Assembly (NCBI GenBank): GCA_946482495.1
Contig: CAMLRV010000030.1
Location: 1-14,967, forward strand
Direction: 5' to 3'
DNA length: 14,967 nucleotides
From: an uncultured Flavobacteriia bacterium
Lineage (GTDB): Bacteria > Bacteroidota > Bacteroidia > Flavobacteriales > Flavobacteriaceae
Part shown: positions 12,311-14,967 of the stretch, piece after piece
Numbering within the stretch: the first letter of the stretch is position 1
Layout: each line of letters starts with the position of its first letter
Program-made: the position numbers and the translations under genes
Notes under the pieces: generated by a model
Told to the model about the DNA's origin: nothing
What the model saw: the letters and a program-made list of their open reading frames with translations, nothing else
Databases searched by the model: none

Positions 12311-14967
12311 CTAAATCACTTCCTTAAAAGAAATCGCTGGATTTAAGATTTCTTGAACTAGAATTACCAATTCTTCCGTAAAGTTTTCTAAGAATTCTGT
12401 TGTGATTATGGTTTCACCTACAACACCTCTTCCTTTCCCAAAAGTAAATGGCAAAAACCCAGCTTTCATGTTTTTAAAAGAAAAAATTCCGACTTCCACA
12501 TTAAAATTTCCTTTTAATTCATTTTGCTGAAACATTAATGCATAACACAATAATTGAATGATTTTATCATTCGCTAAATCTAAGGTTAGTCCTTCAAAAG
12601 TGTTAATTTTTAGTTTATTGGCTTCAACTTTCCCTGTTTTATAATCAATAATTCGAATGCTTTTATTGCGTAATTCAATTCGATCCACTTTTCCAGCAAT
12701 TCTAACAGAAAAGGGCAAATTTGGATGCGTGATTTCAGCGGAATGTTCTTTTTCTAAAGACAAAATATAAAGTTCATCACCGTTTTCAATATTCTGTTTT
12801 TCTTGATGTAAGAAGTTATAAATATTACGTTTCGCAACTTCAAAAGCAATCAGGTTTTTCCCTTTCTTAATTTCACCTTCTTTATAAACTTCAATAAATT
12901 TTTCTAAGGTAAATGCATCAATATTTTGAATCATAACATCAATATCAGACGTTTTAATTGGGCTAGAATTACCTTCAAAAGGCATGTACATTTTTTCCAA
13001 CACTTCATGAATTATTGTTCCTAATGTATTCACCGCTACGTTTTCTTCCACTTCTTCGTTTTCACGAACGCCTAAAATTCTTTGATAATAAAACTGAATT
13101 GGGTTTCGTAAATAATTGGTCAAAGCGGATGGCGAAAAGCCTTTAATAGTGGCAATTTCTTTTAATCTATCCAAAATTGGTTGCGTTTTTACAATCTCAA
13201 TTGGCTGATAAATCGTATCGGGCTTGATGGCATTGTAAAACACTTTTTTGAAATGGTGATTCGGTAAATGTTCAATTTCCAATTGCGTGATGAAACGACT
13301 TTTTTCGCCAGCATCAATTCCTTCCGAATGAGTATTATATAACAAATAGATATTTTTCGCACGTTGCAGCAAACGGTAAAAATGGTACGTAAAAATTGCA
13401 TCACGTTCTTTGTAGGTTGGCAAACCTTTCTCCAATTTTACATCATGAGGTATAAATGAATTGTTCGATTTTCCGCCTGGTAATTTACCTTCATTTAACG
13501 AAGTGATAATCACATTTTCAAAATCTAACACCCGACTTTCCAAAATTCCCATAATCTGCAAACCTTGTAACGGTTCACCTTCAAAAGAAACTTGCGCCTG
13601 ATTAATAACTTGTTTATAGATAGAAAAAAGAATTTCTAAATTCTCAATATTTTGATAGGTTTCGTAATAATTGGTAATTTTAATGAGGATATTGTAAATT
13701 GAAAACACAAAAGCTTTGGTAACTTTATCTTGCTCGTTTTGATTACTTAAATGGTTCTTTATGTAGATTAAAATGGCTTTTAATTTCTCTAGAATTTCAG
13801 CCACAGAAACCTTCCAATCGAAAAACAAAAGTGAAACCAGTTTATTTTCTTGTAAGTTGTATTTAGAGAATAAATCAGCTAAGCGATTATTTGTAATAAA
13901 AGTAAGATTCGAATTTTTGATGATTTTAACCACTTCATTCGCATTCACACTCGAAACTACTAATGGATTATTTAAGATTTCCAACACTTCTTTATAATAG
14001 AAAACAGGTTGCTTTTGATTTCTATTTTTTGCGTTTAAATGAAGATTAAATAACTTGTAAATTAATATTTGTGCTGGATTATTTTTACTCGGATAACCCA
14101 TCGTTATGTTTAAATTTTCCACCTCAGCTGGCAACGAATTCAATAACGGAATTAAGATGTTTTCTTCACTTAAAACTACAGCAGTGTTCTCTAAAGAATT
14201 ATTTTCAATGGCAATCTTTTCAATAATTTTCCCAGCAATTTTCGCTTGTCCGATAGATTTTGGTGTACCAATGACTTCAATGTTTTTCTCGTTGGAAAAC
14301 TCATTCATAACCCAATTAAATGGATTGGACTCAAAATGCTTCCATGATTTTTTAATGCGTCGCAAAAACAAACCCGCATCATGGAATTCATCTCTTAGGA
14401 AAGTTGCATCAATATCCCAATAAACTGTAGCTTTTTTATTTTCTAATAAATATTTAATAATGGTTTCTTCTGCATTATTTAAGGCATTGAAACCTGCAAA
14501 CACAAACGTTTTATTCACTAAACTCTTAGTAAAATCATTTATATTTTCAGCTGATTTTCGATATAGTAATCCTTGATAACCTACTTTTTTATTTAATAAA
14601 TGTTGGGTGAATTTTTCATAATAATCAGGTAGTAATTTCCAGAATTCAAAATAATCTTCAACTAATTTGGACTGGTTATTAACGTTGGGTGTCCAATGCT
14701 TGATTCGTTCAATATCTAATAGGTAGGAAAATATTTCATTCTGATTGACTAAATAGCGATCGATTTCATTAAAATCTTGAAGAAGCGTGATTGCCCAACC
14801 CGAGAATTTTTCAAAATCTTGTCGTTTGGATTTATCAGTCATCTCTAAATAGACAATATAAAACTCAAATAAAAGCTCAATATTATCTAAAGCTCTAAGT
14901 TGTGCAATTTCTTCAATTAAACTTTCGATACAGATTATTTGAGGGGCTAAAAAAGTTTCTGTAGAAT
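12311..14967 (-). CDS. AddB-like helicase/PD-(D/E)XK nuclease (5' end outside the window)
   Basis: This reading frame stays open from the stop at 12311 to the right edge, 885 residues so far, so it is partial. The ATG at 14842 is an internal Met: the 41 codons upstream read in frame without a stop and continue the same protein style (IELLFEFYIVYLEMTDKS). Numbering from that Met, the C-terminal RecB-type nuclease is complete: H612 (GTIIHEVLE), D720 (GKVDRIE), D733 and K735 (IIDYKTG), and the QxxxY motif Q763-Y767. A helicase-like segment with LQGLQIMGILESRVLDF and SLNEGKLPGG lies at 427-457, as in the UvrD/AddB lineage. Such proteins process double-strand DNA ends for recombination, usually with an AddA/RecB-like partner, which is not in this window. 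The Walker A region, if any, lies off the edge. Confidence 0.9.
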   Translation of the reverse strand, partial: STETFLAPQIICIESLIEEIAQLRALDNIELLFEFYIVYLEMTDKSKRQDFEKFSGWAITLLQDFNEIDRYLVNQNEIFSYLLDIERIKHWTPNVNNQSKLVEDYFEFWKLLPDYYEKFTQHLLNKKVGYQGLLYRKSAENINDFTKSLVNKTFVFAGFNALNNAEETIIKYLLENKKATVYWDIDATFLRDEFHDAGLFLRRIKKSWKHFESNPFNWVMNEFSNEKNIEVIGTPKSIGQAKIAGKIIEKIAIENNSLENTAVVLSEENILIPLLNSLPAEVENLNITMGYPSKNNPAQILIYKLFNLHLNAKNRNQKQPVFYYKEVLEILNNPLVVSSVNANEVVKIIKNSNLTFITNNRLADLFSKYNLQENKLVSLLFFDWKVSVAEILEKLKAILIYIKNHLSNQNEQDKVTKAFVFSIYNILIKITNYYETYQNIENLEILFSIYKQVINQAQVSFEGEPLQGLQIMGILESRVLDFENVIITSLNEGKLPGGKSNNSFIPHDVKLEKGLPTYKERDAIFTYHFYRLLQRAKNIYLLYNTHSEGIDAGEKSRFITQLEIEHLPNHHFKKVFYNAIKPDTIYQPIEIVKTQPILDRLKEIATIKGFSPSALTNYLRNPIQFYYQRILGVRENEEVEENVAVNTLGTIIHEVLEKMYMPFEGNSSPIKTSDIDVMIQNIDAFTLEKFIEVYKEGEIKKGKNLIAFEVAKRNIYNFLHQEKQNIENGDELYILSLEKEHSAEITHPNLPFSVRIAGKVDRIELRNKSIRIIDYKTGKVEANKLKINTFEGLTLDLANDKIIQLLCYALMFQQNELKGNFNVEVGIFSFKNMKAGFLPFTFGKGRGVVGETIITTEFLENFTEELVILVQEILNPAISFKEVI

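Noticed and set aside
1..14967. A novel multi-gene system such as defence, toxin-antitoxin or secretion
   Set aside because: Nearly every gene belongs to a recognisable housekeeping or surface-protein family, and the operons are short; the two unknown lipoproteins alone do not make a case.

Overview
The window looks like chromosomal core DNA from a low-GC member of the Flavobacteriaceae (Bacteroidota), probably close to Flavobacterium. The evidence is the AT-rich sequence, repeated matches to the Bacteroidota -7 promoter box TAnnTTTG, lipoproteins whose acylated Cys is followed by Ser/Asp/Glu-rich residues, a type-B succinate dehydrogenase in the order sdhC-sdhA-sdhB, and very short operon spacers.

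Layout: (1) Bases 2-91 hold the 3' end of an unidentified plus-strand gene that overlaps the end of the next gene by 4 bases. (2) Bases 88-852, minus strand, encode an omega-amidase-type nitrilase homologue. (3) Bases 905-5147, minus strand, are a tight unit sdhC-sdhA-sdhB followed, 2 bases after the sdhB stop, by a small lipoprotein gene. A strong intrinsic terminator (864-898) ends it, and a good promoter (5187-5217) starts it. (4) Bases 5286-8841, minus strand, carry a large secreted BNR/Vps10-type beta-propeller protein followed by a lipoprotein of unknown function. (5) Bases 8935-10827, plus strand, carry a short Crp/Fnr-type regulator and a Xaa-Pro aminopeptidase. (6) A two-way terminator separates these from a minus-strand DUF1398-type gene (10901-11293), which diverges from a plus-strand alpha/beta hydrolase (11391-12173). 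(7) Bases 12311-14967, minus strand, hold an AddB-like PD-(D/E)XK nuclease gene whose 5' end lies outside the window.

Functionally the window is mixed housekeeping: respiration and TCA cycle (succinate:menaquinone oxidoreductase), possible 2-oxoglutarate recovery (omega-amidase), peptide turnover, cell-surface proteins, and DNA repair. No defence island, prophage, insertion sequence, CRISPR array, tRNA or rRNA was seen, and no gene-free stretch exceeds about 140 bases. I found no convincing new multi-gene system. The points most worth a second look are an apparently enlarged periplasmic loop in SdhC, a lipoprotein gene joined to the sdh operon, a terminator hairpin that shares its bases with the sdh promoter, a perfect inverted repeat filling the spacer of the regulator's own promoter, and a composite dispersed repeat between two convergent genes.
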